In this document: piece after piece, positions 27,331 to 36,337 of the stretch | Position numbering within the stretch: the stretch's first letter is position 1 | Layout of the letters: each line of letters begins with the position of its first letter | NCBI RefSeq assembly: GCF_001281025.1 | Contig: NZ_CP012646.1 | Span: forward strand, 1,331,001-1,395,000 | Direction of reading: 5' to 3' | From: Streptococcus mitis | GTDB taxonomy: Bacteria; Bacillota; Bacilli; Lactobacillales; Streptococcaceae | Length of the DNA stretch: 64,000 nt | The notes under the pieces: model-generated | What the model was told of the DNA's origin: nothing | Seen by the model: the letters and a program-made list of their open reading frames with translations, nothing else | The model's database searches: none | Position numbers and translations under genes: made by a program

Positions 27331-29034
27331 TTATTTTTTCTTAGGTGAGTGGATGGCCATTCCTAAAACATCCGCAAATGCTTCGTACATCACTTCAGAG
27401 TAGGTTGGGTGTCCGTGGATAGTCTTCAGCATTTCTTCAACAGTAATTTCCATTTCGATAATGCTAGACGCTTCATTGATCAATTCTGCAGCTGCAGGAC
27501 CGATGATATGAACGCCAAGGATTTCCCCGTATTTCTTATCTGCAATGACTTTTACGAAACCTTGAGCAGCATCAGAAGCAATGGCACGACCGTTAGCAGC
27601 AAAGTTGAACTTACCAATAGCTACATCGTATTTCTCACGGGCTTGTTCTTCTGTCAAACCTACTGCTGCTACTTCAGGAAGAGTGTAGATAGCTGCAGGA
27701 GTCAAATTCAATTTGGCAACAGCATGATTTCCTTTAAGGGCATTTTCAGCGGCAACTTCACCCATACGGAAAGCTGCGTGAGCCAACATCTTAGTACCAT
27801 TAATATCACCTGGTGCGTAGATACCTGGAACAGAAGTTTCCATGTATTCGTTGACCTTGATACGACCACGATCCAATTCAAACTCAACCTCTCCAATACC
27901 TTCAAGGTCTGGCACACGACCGATTGAAAGAAGAGCTTTATTTGCAATGATATCGTCTTTTCCTTCAACTTTAATACGAAGTTGACCATTTTCTTCGATG
28001 ATTTCTTGCAGTTTAGTACCAGTCAAGATGGTCATTCCTTTACGTTCAAGGATCAAGCGAAGGTTCTTAGAAACTTCTGAATCCATAGCTGGCACGATAC
28101 GATCCATCATTTCGATAACAGTCACTTTTGAACCAAATGTCATGAAGGCCTGACCGAGCTCGATACCGACAACACCACCACCGATGATAACAAGACTTTC
28201 TGGTACTTCGTTCATTTCAAGGATGTCGTCGCTGGTCATGACAAGTGGAGATTCCATACCAGGGATGTTGATCTTGCTGACTTTTGAACCACCAGCAAGG
28301 ATGATTTTCTTGGTTTCAAGTAATTCAGAGCCATTTACCAAGACGTTCTTGTCTTTAGTAATGGTACCAATTCCTTTATGAACAGTAACTCCGTAGCTAC
28401 GAAGAAGACCAGCAACTCCACCAACCAAAGTATTGACTACCTTAGACTTGGTTTCAAGGAGTTTGTCCATATCAACAGTGAAGTTAGGATTTTCAATCAC
28501 AATACCACGATTTGCAGCATGACCGATATTTTCAATAATTTCAGCGTTATGTAGGTAGGTTTTAGTTGGGATACATCCACGGTTCAAGCAGGTTCCACCG
28601 AGTTCAGATTTCTCAACAAGGGCAACCTTCCCACCGAGTTGGGCAGCTTTAATGGCTGCAACATAACCAGCAGGACCTCCACCAATCACAACGATATCAA
28701 AAGCATCATCGCTCTTACCATCATCGTTTGAAGCACTTGCTGTAGGTACAGGGCTAGCTTCTGGCGCTGCTGCTCCAGCTGTTGGGATATTTTCCCCTTC
28801 TTCGCCAAGGTAACCGATAACTTCCGTTACAGGGACTGTTTCACCGTCCCCTTTGAGGATAGCAATCAAGTACCCATCTTCTTCGGCTTCCAATTCCATG
28901 CTGACTTTATCAGTCATGATTTCCAAAAGGATTTCTCCTTCTTTTACAAATTCTCCGACTTTTTTATTCCATTGGACGATTTGTCCTTCTGTCATATCCA
29001 CGCCGGCTTTTGGCATAATTACTTCTAAGGCCAT
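27331..29034 (-). CDS. lpdA: Dihydrolipoamide dehydrogenase (E3) with N-terminal lipoyl domain
   Basis: 567-aa E3 of the 2-oxoacid dehydrogenase complex, reoxidising dihydrolipoamide with FAD and NAD. Residues 1-78 form a lipoyl domain with Lys43 in MTDKVSME; an Ala/Pro-rich linker (about 85-108) follows. FAD-binding VVIGGGPAGY is near 115, redox cysteines Cys149 and Cys154 are in GGTCLNRGCIPTK, the NAD-binding IIGGGVVGIELG is central, and HGHPTYSE is the C-terminal active-site His. The lipoyl domain on E3 compensates for its absence from E2. Confidence 0.96.
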   Translation of the reverse strand: MALEVIMPKAGVDMTEGQIVQWNKKVGEFVKEGEILLEIMTDKVSMELEAEEDGYLIAILKGDGETVPVTEVIGYLGEEGENIPTAGAAAPEASPVPTASASNDDGKSDDAFDIVVIGGGPAGYVAAIKAAQLGGKVALVEKSELGGTCLNRGCIPTKTYLHNAEIIENIGHAANRGIVIENPNFTVDMDKLLETKSKVVNTLVGGVAGLLRSYGVTVHKGIGTITKDKNVLVNGSELLETKKIILAGGSKVSKINIPGMESPLVMTSDDILEMNEVPESLVIIGGGVVGIELGQAFMTFGSKVTVIEMMDRIVPAMDSEVSKNLRLILERKGMTILTGTKLQEIIEENGQLRIKVEGKDDIIANKALLSIGRVPDLEGIGEVEFELDRGRIKVNEYMETSVPGIYAPGDINGTKMLAHAAFRMGEVAAENALKGNHAVAKLNLTPAAIYTLPEVAAVGLTEEQAREKYDVAIGKFNFAANGRAIASDAAQGFVKVIADKKYGEILGVHIIGPAAAELINEASSIIEMEITVEEMLKTIHGHPTYSEVMYEAFADVLGMAIHSPKKK

Positions 29035-29079
29035 GTCTTCCTTCCTTTATCTATATCTTAAAAATGAATACTCTTGTAC

Positions 29080-30123
29080 TTAAATCAACATTGAGATTGG
29101 ATTTTCAATCAATTCTTTCAAGTCTTTCATAAACTTAGCACCAGCCATACCATCTACGACACGGTGGTCAATTGTTAAACCAAGGCTCATGATTGGGCGA
29201 ATCACAATTTCACCATTGACTACAACTGGCTTCTCGATTGTCGAACTCACACCAAGGATAGCTGAGTTTGGTTGGTTAATGATAGGACCAAAGGACTGAA
29301 CACCAAACATTCCCAAATTACTGATTGTGAAGGTTGAATTTTGCAGTTCACTTGGAGCCAATTTACCATCCAAGGTACGGCCAATAACATCCTTGAAGGC
29401 AACAACCAACTCTGACAAGCTCATCTTCTCAGCATTGTAAACAACAGGTGTCATCAATCCATTATCCATCCCAACTGCCATGGCAAGATTGACATAGTTG
29501 TGAGTGATAATGGTCTTGCCATCTTCTGTCAATGAAGCGTTGATATAAGGGTGTTTCATAAGTGTCTTAACAACTGCAAGTGAAAGAAGGTCTGTTACAG
29601 TAGTTTTTTTACCAGTTGCTTCCATGATTGGCTCAAGAACCTTCTTACGAAGAGCCAACATTTCAGTCATATCAACTTCATAGTTGAGCGTGAAGGTTGG
29701 CGCAGTTAGGTAAGACTCAACCATACGTTGAGCAATAACCTTACGCATTGGTGTCATTGGAATACGTTCAATTTCACCGTATGGTGTTACATTATCAGGA
29801 ACTTCTTCCACTTTTTCAATCTGAGCAGGAGACTTGATGGTATCGTTTTCGATATTTTCAGGAAGCAAGGTCAAAACATCCTTCTTCATGATTTTACCAC
29901 GATGACCGGTTCCTTGAATCTCCTGCCAAGCAATGTTATGTTCGAGGGCAATTCGTTTTGCAAGTGGCGAAATGCGAACCACATTTGTGTCTTTATAAGT
30001 TTCCACGTCTTCTTTGTGGACACGACCGTTTGCACCTGAGCCAGAAACGTCGTAGAGGTTGATCCCTAGATCATCCGCTAACTTTCTAGCCGCAGGAGTC
30101 GCTCTTAGCTTGTCATCAGCCAT
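29080..30123 (-). CDS. acoC: Dihydrolipoamide acyltransferase (E2) without lipoyl domain
   Basis: 347-aa E2 core. Two peripheral-subunit-binding motifs appear: ATPAARKLADDLGIN at 8-22 with GSGANGRVHKEDV, and ISPLAKRIALEHNI near 51 with GTGHRGKIMKKDV. The catalytic acyltransferase domain runs from about 115 to the end, with DHRVVDG (His near 320). No lipoyl domain precedes them, unlike typical E2 proteins. It is separated from acoB by 211 bases holding a palindrome and a hairpin. Substrate is acetoin- or pyruvate-like; the name follows pneumococcal annotation. Confidence 0.94.
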   Translation of the reverse strand: MADDKLRATPAARKLADDLGINLYDVSGSGANGRVHKEDVETYKDTNVVRISPLAKRIALEHNIAWQEIQGTGHRGKIMKKDVLTLLPENIENDTIKSPAQIEKVEEVPDNVTPYGEIERIPMTPMRKVIAQRMVESYLTAPTFTLNYEVDMTEMLALRKKVLEPIMEATGKKTTVTDLLSLAVVKTLMKHPYINASLTEDGKTIITHNYVNLAMAVGMDNGLMTPVVYNAEKMSLSELVVAFKDVIGRTLDGKLAPSELQNSTFTISNLGMFGVQSFGPIINQPNSAILGVSSTIEKPVVVNGEIVIRPIMSLGLTIDHRVVDGMAGAKFMKDLKELIENPISMLI

Positions 30124-30310
30124 GACCTCTCCAATTCTATTTATGATACAAAGGGCGTTAAAAGCGACTGAAAAATAGGAAATCGACGATGGCTTCGATT
30201 AAGCCAAGGAGATTTATCTTTTTTCCGAGCTTTTAGCCCGTGCTCAACTCTACAAGCAACTTGGATACAACACGTATCTCAAGTTACTAAAGTTAAAAAC
30301 AACCGTTATT
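30124..30310. other. Non-coding spacer in the aco operon with a hairpin
   Basis: No intact gene is seen between acoB and acoC. A hairpin at 30180-30215 has an inner stem TGGCTT/AAGCCA and an outer stem AAATC/GATTT separated by an internal loop; ATCTTTTTT follows on the + strand. Forward-strand codons from 30226 read ELLARAQLYKQLGYN-like sequence without a start, perhaps a decayed fragment; this is weak. Confidence 0.4.
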
Positions 30311-30332
30311 TTACATAACTTATCTTATGTAA
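30311..30332. repeat. 22-bp palindrome, copy 3
   Basis: TTACATAA (30311-30318), CTTATC, TTATGTAA (30325-30332): the same perfect 8-bp arms and 6-bp spacing as copy 1. On the - strand it begins two bases after the acoB stop codon. Confidence 0.7.
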
Positions 30333-30334
30333 TT

Positions 30335-31327
30335 CTATTCTTTATTATATGTTTTACGGATAGCATCTTTGATGCTTTCAACTGTTGGAATCATTGCATT
30401 CTCTAGGTTTTGCGCATAAGGCATCGGCACATCTTCTCCTGCACAACGACGAATTGGTGCATCTAGATAGTCAAATGCTTCCGATTCTGAAATAATAGCT
30501 GAAATCTCTCCGATATAGCCGCTTGTTTTGTGGGCATCGTTTACCAGAACAACCTTACCAGTCTTCTTAACTGAGTTAATGATGATATCCTTATCAAGCG
30601 GAACAAGGGTACGTGGGTCCACAATCTCAACAGAAATTCCTTCTTCTGCTAATTCTTCAGCAGCTTGAACCACACGGCGTAGCATTTTTCCATAAGTAAC
30701 AACTGTTACATCCGTACCTTCACGTTTAATTTCGCCAACCCCAAGTGGGATCGTGTAGTCTGGATCAACTGGCACTTCCCCTTTTTGGTTAAATTCTGAC
30801 TTGTACTCAAGAATAATAACTGGGTTGTTATCACGGATAGAAGACTTAAGCAGTCCTTTCATGTCCGCAGGTGTTCCGGGTGCCACAACCTTAAGACCAG
30901 GAATGTGAGTAAACCAAGACTCTAGAGACTGTGAATGCTGGGCGGCAGATCCAACTCCATTACCAGCTGCACAACGGACAGTCATTGGAACTTGACCTTT
31001 ACCACCAAACATATAACGTGTTTTAGCAGCTTGGTTGACGATATTGTCCATTGCAATAACAGAAAAGTCCATGAAGGTCATATCGACGATTGGACGAAGG
31101 CCTGTCATGGCTGCTCCTGCTGCTGCTCCTGAGATAGCAGCTTCAGAAATCGGACAGTCACGAACACGTTCTGGTCCAAATTCTTCGAGCATTCCAACAG
31201 AAGTACCGAAGTCGCCTCCGAAGACACCGACGTCTTCTCCCATCAAGAACACATTTTCATCGCGACGCATTTCCTCAGACATAGCAAGGATAATGGTGTC
31301 ACGGAAGGACATTGTTTTTGTTTCCAT
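30335..31327 (-). CDS. acoB: 2-oxoacid (acetoin/pyruvate-type) dehydrogenase E1 beta subunit
   Basis: 330-aa beta subunit of the thiamine-diphosphate E1, forming a heterotetramer with AcoA. MGEDVGVFGGDFGTS near residue 24, RVRDCPISEAAISGAA near 55 and the C-terminal TRTLVPLDKDII-like and RRCAGEDVPMPYA segments match E1 beta. It follows acoA by 15 bases. It lies in the same operon as the acyltransferase and lipoyl-E3 genes, consistent with one complex making acyl-CoA and NADH. Confidence 0.94.
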   Translation of the reverse strand: METKTMSFRDTIILAMSEEMRRDENVFLMGEDVGVFGGDFGTSVGMLEEFGPERVRDCPISEAAISGAAAGAAMTGLRPIVDMTFMDFSVIAMDNIVNQAAKTRYMFGGKGQVPMTVRCAAGNGVGSAAQHSQSLESWFTHIPGLKVVAPGTPADMKGLLKSSIRDNNPVIILEYKSEFNQKGEVPVDPDYTIPLGVGEIKREGTDVTVVTYGKMLRRVVQAAEELAEEGISVEIVDPRTLVPLDKDIIINSVKKTGKVVLVNDAHKTSGYIGEISAIISESEAFDYLDAPIRRCAGEDVPMPYAQNLENAMIPTVESIKDAIRKTYNKE

Positions 31328-31342
31328 TTTATCTCTTTCTCC

Positions 31343-32311
31343 TTAGTCTGCGTAAATATCTTCAAATGCTGATTCAAGCGGTGGGAATGGACTTTCCTCT
31401 GCAAATTTAACAGAAGCTTCTACCGCTTCCTTAACTTGCGCTTGGATTTCTTCCAATTCTTCGGCACTTGCAATGTTATTTTCAATAAGGTAATTGCGGA
31501 GGTTTTCAATTGGATCTTTTTGTTTCCACAATTCCACTTCTTCACGCGTACGATATTTACCAGGATCAGATGATGAGTGACCGAGCCAGCGATAAGTAAC
31601 ACTTTCAATCAAGACTGGACCATTACCACCACGAACATGGTCTACAGCTTTCTTAAATCCTTCGTAGACGTCGATGACATTGTTTCCATCTTCGATGAAC
31701 ATTCCAGGAATTCCATAAGCGACGCTACGTTGATGGATATGTTCTACATTGGTCATTTTCTTGATATCCGCAGAGATACCGTAACCGTTGTTAATGCAAT
31801 AGAAAATGACTGGCAGGTTCCAGATTGAAGCCATGTTCACTGCTTCGTGGAAAACACCTTCGTTGGTCGCACCATCTCCAAAGAAGCAGACAACGATTTT
31901 ACCGGTATTTTGCATTTGCTGACTGAGGGCTGCACCAACAGCGATTCCCATACCACCACCTACGATACCATTGGCACCAAGGTTACCAGCATCAAGGTCA
32001 GCAATATGCATAGAACCACCTTTACCTTTACAGGTTCCAGTGTATTTACCAAGGATTTCAGCCATCATTCCGTTTAGGTCAATTCCTTTAGCAATAGCTT
32101 GTCCATGACCACGGTGGTTTGATGTGATCAGATCATCTGGATTGAGAGCCAACATAGCACCCACGTTAACCGCCTCTTCTCCAACAGAAAAGTGCGTCAT
32201 TCCTGGCACTTTCCCTTTCTTTACTAATTGCGCAATTTTTAAGTCCATACGACGGATTTCTTCCATCTTTCGGAACATCTCTAGCAAAAGATTTTTATCT
32301 AAAGTTGACAT
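31343..32311 (-). CDS. acoA: 2-oxoacid (acetoin/pyruvate-type) dehydrogenase E1 alpha subunit
   Basis: 322-aa alpha subunit that binds thiamine diphosphate and decarboxylates or cleaves the 2-oxo substrate. The ThDP motif is GDGATNEG with NNGYGIS downstream (residues ~135-175), and TYRWLGHSSSDPGKYRT is the phosphorylation-loop region seen in the family. It is first in the operon, behind a strong promoter with an overlapping inverted repeat. Choice between acetoin and pyruvate as substrate cannot be made from sequence. Confidence 0.94.
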   Translation of the reverse strand: MSTLDKNLLLEMFRKMEEIRRMDLKIAQLVKKGKVPGMTHFSVGEEAVNVGAMLALNPDDLITSNHRGHGQAIAKGIDLNGMMAEILGKYTGTCKGKGGSMHIADLDAGNLGANGIVGGGMGIAVGAALSQQMQNTGKIVVCFFGDGATNEGVFHEAVNMASIWNLPVIFYCINNGYGISADIKKMTNVEHIHQRSVAYGIPGMFIEDGNNVIDVYEGFKKAVDHVRGGNGPVLIESVTYRWLGHSSSDPGKYRTREEVELWKQKDPIENLRNYLIENNIASAEELEEIQAQVKEAVEASVKFAEESPFPPLESAFEDIYAD

Positions 32312-32345
32312 CTTCTTGCCTTTCTAACTTTCTTCTTACCTTACT

Positions 32346-32375
32346 ATTTTACCGTTTTTGACAAATACTGTCAAA
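32346..32375 (-). promoter_or_regulatory. acoA promoter with operator-like inverted repeat
   Basis: On the - strand TTGACA (32369-32374), a 17-bp spacer and TAAAAT (32346-32351). TTTGACA-N5-TGTCAAA (32357-32375) is a perfect 7-bp inverted repeat covering the -35 and part of the spacer, a likely repressor site. Confidence 0.75.
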
Positions 32376-32405
32376 GTTTTTCTAAAGAAAATTTCACAAA
32401 ATCAA

Positions 32406-32438
32406 AAAGAAAACCCCATAGGAACAAGGGATTTTCTT
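32406..32438 (-). terminator. Terminator of the MATE gene
   Basis: On the - strand AAGAAAATCCC pairs with GGGGTTTTCTT and TTTGATTTTG follows. It separates the MATE/pyrC unit from the aco promoter. Confidence 0.75.
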
Positions 32439-32464
32439 ATCAAGAACATTTTTTCACAAACTTT

Positions 32465-33826
32465 CTATCGTTTAGATTTTTCTAAAGATTCAAACCTCTT
32501 CATAATCACAGTTAAACGCCAACGGTATAGCGCCCCACTCACAATTAGACTAATAATCAAGCCAATCCAGTAAGAATAAGCTCCAAAATCTGTTAGTGAA
32601 TCGAAGACCATAGCCACTGGGATTGCTACGCCCCAATAACCAACCAAACCAAGGTAAAAAGGAATAACGGTATCCTTATAACCCCTCAAAATTCCCTGAA
32701 GCGGTGCCGCAAAGGTATCTGCTAACTGGAAGAAAAGGCTGTAAGTCAAAAAACGCGCTGTCAAATCGATAAATTCTGAGTCGTTCCCATAAAGACTGGC
32801 CACATTTCCCCTAAAAATGTAAAGGAAGGTTAAGGTGAAGGCTGCAAAAATGAGGGCAGTCCATCTTCCTAGACCAATATAGGTTTTCGCATCATCAAAT
32901 CGCTTGGCTCCCACTTCATAGGAAACGACAATAGCCATAGCCGATGAGATACTCATAGGAAAGGCGTACATAAGACTTGAAAAGTTCATAGCTGACTGAT
33001 GACTAGCGATAATCAAGGACGAAAACTTAGCCATAATCAAGCCAACCACAGAAAAGATAGCCACTTCCGCGAAGACAGTTCCTCCAATAGGCAGACCTAA
33101 GCGAACTCCTTCCTTGATTTTATCCATATTAAGCGGAATGCATTTCTCAAAATGCAAGGCTTTGAGCTTCTCCTGTTTAAATAGAACCAAAACAGAAATC
33201 CCCAGCAAGACCCAGTAGGCCAAGGATGTTCCTAAACCAGCACCAGCACCTCCCAGCTCTGGAACTCCAAAGGCACCGTAAATCAAGAGATAGTTAAATC
33301 CGCTATTGAGAGGGAGTAACAAAAGCATGAGGTACATGGACAGCTTGGTCAAGCCCAGCGAATCCAGCAAGGAACGAATGACACTAAAAAGCAACAGGGG
33401 GATAATTCCGATAGATAAAAACCAGAGATAGCGAACCGCTACTGCTGCCACCGGTGCTTCTAGTCCAATATGATTCAAGATTGGTGGTGCCAATAAAAGC
33501 ACCATCCCCAGTAAGACCACGGATAGGCCCAAGGCCAGATAGATGAACTGGTAAAAATCAGACGCAACCTCTTCCTTTTTACCTCGACCAAGATGGTGAC
33601 CAATGATAGGCACCAGAGCTGACACAATCCCTGTCAGGAATGTGAAGAAAGGATTCCAGATACTGGTTGCCATAGACACACCAGCCAAGTCCATGGTATT
33701 GTATTGACCTGTCATAGTCGTATCAACAAAGGAGGCAGAATAATTGGCAAATTGATAAATAAGGATAGGGAAAAATATCTTTAAAAATAAGATAAATTTA
33801 TCTTTAAAATGATGGGTTTGGTACAT
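32465..33826 (-). CDS. MATE-family multidrug/metabolite efflux transporter
   Basis: 453-aa integral membrane protein with about 12 hydrophobic segments in two similar halves. The N-terminal VDTTMTGQYNTMDLAGVSMA and the middle FPMSISSAMAIVVSYEVGAKR are characteristic MATE stretches. It should use a Na+ or H+ gradient to export organic compounds; the substrate is unknown. It follows pyrC by 41 bases and may be the last gene of that operon. The family includes DinF, but this is not next to recA. Confidence 0.92.
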   Translation of the reverse strand: MYQTHHFKDKFILFLKIFFPILIYQFANYSASFVDTTMTGQYNTMDLAGVSMATSIWNPFFTFLTGIVSALVPIIGHHLGRGKKEEVASDFYQFIYLALGLSVVLLGMVLLLAPPILNHIGLEAPVAAVAVRYLWFLSIGIIPLLLFSVIRSLLDSLGLTKLSMYLMLLLLPLNSGFNYLLIYGAFGVPELGGAGAGLGTSLAYWVLLGISVLVLFKQEKLKALHFEKCIPLNMDKIKEGVRLGLPIGGTVFAEVAIFSVVGLIMAKFSSLIIASHQSAMNFSSLMYAFPMSISSAMAIVVSYEVGAKRFDDAKTYIGLGRWTALIFAAFTLTFLYIFRGNVASLYGNDSEFIDLTARFLTYSLFFQLADTFAAPLQGILRGYKDTVIPFYLGLVGYWGVAIPVAMVFDSLTDFGAYSYWIGLIISLIVSGALYRWRLTVIMKRFESLEKSKR

Positions 33827-33867
33827 ATAGTCTCTCTATTTTTCTAGTTTACAGAGCAGACTTCCAC

Positions 33868-35136
33868 CTAGTTTTGATAGACAATTTGTCCCTTACAGAT
33901 GGTATATTTAACCTGCCCTTTTAAGGTTTCACCGATGAATGGTGAATTAGCTGCTTTGGAAGCAAAATGGGAGTCCACAAGGCGGTCAGCATTAGCATCA
34001 AAAATAGTAATATCCGCTGGACCATTCTCAGCCAAGTAACCTGCTTCAAAGTTATAAAGCTTGGCTGGGTTATAGGTCATCTTTTCGAGTAATTCCATCA
34101 GGCTTAACTCACCAGCTTCTACCAAATAGGTCAAGCCGAGAGAAAGAGATGTTTCCAAACCTGTCATACCAGATGGCGCTTTGGTAATATCCTCGACATT
34201 TTTTTCATCCGCATGGTGAGGCGCGTGGTCTGTCGCGATAACTGTGATAACACCTGACTTGAGACCTTCGATAACGGCACGACGGTCTGATTCCAAACGA
34301 AGTGGCGGATTCATCTTAGCATTGCTTCCTTGTGTCAAAAGGAGCGCTTCGGTCTTAGAAAAATGCTGTGGTGCTACTTCTGCTGTGACCTGCGCACCTA
34401 GCCCCTGAGCAAACTCAACTACTTTAACACTTTCTTCCTTAGACAAATGCTGGATGTGAACATGGGCCTTGGTTGCATAGGCAATCATGACATCACGCGC
34501 CATCATAGCATACTCAGCCACCCCAGTAGCACCGCAGATATGGAAATGTTCTTTAGCGATATTTTCATTAAAGCCAAGAATCCCATTCAAACCTGGATCT
34601 TCCTCATGGAGACTAATAAAGGTATTAAGCTTTTTGGCTTCCTCCATGGCTTCCTTGACAACTTTACTACTTTCAAGCGGAATACCGTCATCAGAAAAAC
34701 CAACCGCACCAGCTTCTAAGAGTGCCTTGAAGTCAGTCAAGTCTTGGCCATTAAAGTTCTTAGTAATGGTCGCAACCGTCTTAACATTAATCTTCTCTTT
34801 GGCAGCTGAATGGAGAACTTCTTGCAAGGTCTCTACATCCGAGATGGTTGGACTAGTATTAGCCATCATGACAACAGTTGTAAAACCACCTGCCGCAGCT
34901 GCTAGTGCCCCAGTATGGATGTCTTCCTTGTGTGTTTGACCAGGTTCACGGAAATGAACATGAATATCGACCAAGCCAGGAGCAACTACAAGACCAGTAG
35001 CATCAATTATCTCTGCTCCTTCTTCTTTAATCTCAGGCGCAATTTTGATAATTTTCCCATCTTGAACTAAGACATCACACACTTGATCCAAATCAGACTT
35101 GGGATCCATTACACGACCATTTTTAATTAGTAGCAT
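33868..35136 (-). CDS. pyrC: Dihydroorotase
   Basis: 422-aa zinc amidohydrolase that closes carbamoyl-aspartate to dihydroorotate in pyrimidine synthesis. Metal ligands are seen in [11 protein letters not shown] near residue 60, Lys/Asp in the central region (VGFSDDG), HICGATG and ATDHAPHH near 305. Class I PyrC length. It is downstream of mutX with 12 bases between them, on the same strand. No PyrR or other pyrimidine-type leader is visible. Confidence 0.96.
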   Translation of the reverse strand: MLLIKNGRVMDPKSDLDQVCDVLVQDGKIIKIAPEIKEEGAEIIDATGLVVAPGLVDIHVHFREPGQTHKEDIHTGALAAAAGGFTTVVMMANTSPTISDVETLQEVLHSAAKEKINVKTVATITKNFNGQDLTDFKALLEAGAVGFSDDGIPLESSKVVKEAMEEAKKLNTFISLHEEDPGLNGILGFNENIAKEHFHICGATGVAEYAMMARDVMIAYATKAHVHIQHLSKEESVKVVEFAQGLGAQVTAEVAPQHFSKTEALLLTQGSNAKMNPPLRLESDRRAVIEGLKSGVITVIATDHAPHHADEKNVEDITKAPSGMTGLETSLSLGLTYLVEAGELSLMELLEKMTYNPAKLYNFEAGYLAENGPADITIFDANADRLVDSHFASKAANSPFIGETLKGQVKYTICKGQIVYQN

Positions 35137-35148
35137 CTGCTTTCTCCT

Positions 35149-35613
35149 TTATTCATAGAAATCGACTTGGGTATCCAACAATTTATCCCCATCATAAACA
35201 AACTTGGCTGAAAAGAAGGGTTTATCCTCTAAAAGCCACTCAACAAAGGTATGGTCACCTTCCCAAGTTGGCTTGCTCAAAACCTCATCATAGGGAACCC
35301 ATTCTAGCGTTCCCTCGTTGCAGTCAATCAAGTCACCCTCGAACTCCGTCACCTTAAAAACATAGGTGTACCAGTCTAAATCTGGCGTAAATTCAGGAAA
35401 AGTGATAACACCTTTTAGAACTGGCTTGGCTTTCAGTCCCGTCTCTTCGAGGATTTCACGCGCCGCGCATTCCTGAGGGGTCTCTCCTCTCTCTAGCTTA
35501 CCACCCACACCAATCCATTTCCCTTCATGAACATCATTTGGCTTCTTATTACGATGGAGCATGAGCAATTCTTTCCCGTTATCAATGTAGCAAATCGTCG
35601 CTAACTGAGGCAT
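35149..35613 (-). CDS. mutX: Nudix hydrolase MutX (8-oxo-dGTP type)
   Basis: 154-aa Nudix enzyme expected to hydrolyse 8-oxo-dGTP and limit mutation. The Nudix box runs from about residue 38 as GGKLERGETPQE then AAREILEETG, with all key residues. The pairing with the uracil-DNA glycosylase gene 10 bases upstream suggests a small DNA-sanitation unit inside the pyrC operon. Other NTP substrates are possible. Confidence 0.93.
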   Translation of the reverse strand: MPQLATICYIDNGKELLMLHRNKKPNDVHEGKWIGVGGKLERGETPQECAAREILEETGLKAKPVLKGVITFPEFTPDLDWYTYVFKVTEFEGDLIDCNEGTLEWVPYDEVLSKPTWEGDHTFVEWLLEDKPFFSAKFVYDGDKLLDTQVDFYE

Positions 35614-35622
35614 ATTTTCTCC

Positions 35623-36276
35623 TTATCTAAGCCAATCGATTGGCTCTTGTCCTGTTTCTTTTAAGAATGCATTGGCCTTGGAAAAAGGCTTGGAACCCCA
35701 AAATCCTCTATAAACTGACAAAGGACTAGGATGGGCTGATTCGATAATCAAGTGATGAGGATTGGTAACTAAGGCCTTCTTCTTACGTGCATAAGCTCCC
35801 CAGAGTACAAAAACGACTGGTCTATCTAGATGATTGACCACCTGAATCACAGCATCCGTAAAAGGCTCCCATATCTGACCAGCATGACCATTGGCCTGTC
35901 CAGCAGGAACTGTCAAACAAGCATTAAGAAGCAAGACTCCTTGCTCAGCCCAAGCTGTCAAATCATGAGATTTCTTAACCCCGATATCATCTGACAATTC
36001 TTTCAAGATATTTTGCAAGGATGGTGGAGCTGGGATAGAGTCCGGTACAGAAAAACTCAAGCCCTGCGCTTGACCTGGCCCGTGATAGGGATCCTGTCCC
36101 AGAATCACCACCTTAACGTTTTCTAGGGGTGTGGTCAAGAGAGCCTGAAAAACCTTTTCCTTGGGTGGATAAACAGTCCCCTGACCATAAACCTGCTCCA
36201 TAAACTGATTGATTTTCCCAAAATAACCCTCAGGTAATTGTGCCTTAATCAAAGCATGCCAAGACGAGTGTTCCAT
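35623..36276 (-). CDS. ung: Uracil-DNA glycosylase
   Basis: 217-aa family 1 enzyme removing uracil from [19 protein letters not shown] near residue 60 is the water-activating loop, [10 protein letters not shown] is the uracil pocket and HPSPLS near 185 the minor-groove loop. ATG at 36276 has AAGGAG 6 bases upstream; a TTG two codons earlier is not needed. No inhibitor or phage context is present. Confidence 0.97.
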   Translation of the reverse strand: MEHSSWHALIKAQLPEGYFGKINQFMEQVYGQGTVYPPKEKVFQALLTTPLENVKVVILGQDPYHGPGQAQGLSFSVPDSIPAPPSLQNILKELSDDIGVKKSHDLTAWAEQGVLLLNACLTVPAGQANGHAGQIWEPFTDAVIQVVNHLDRPVVFVLWGAYARKKKALVTNPHHLIIESAHPSPLSVYRGFWGSKPFSKANAFLKETGQEPIDWLR

Positions 36277-36337
36277 AGCCAACTCCTTCGTTTTTACTGC
36301 CTCTATTATAGCAAAAAGTGGCTATGGAAACCACTTT

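Noticed and set aside
29728..30039. 103-residue forward ORF inside acoC
   Set aside because: Antisense shadow; His/Phe/Asn-rich composition typical of non-coding frames.
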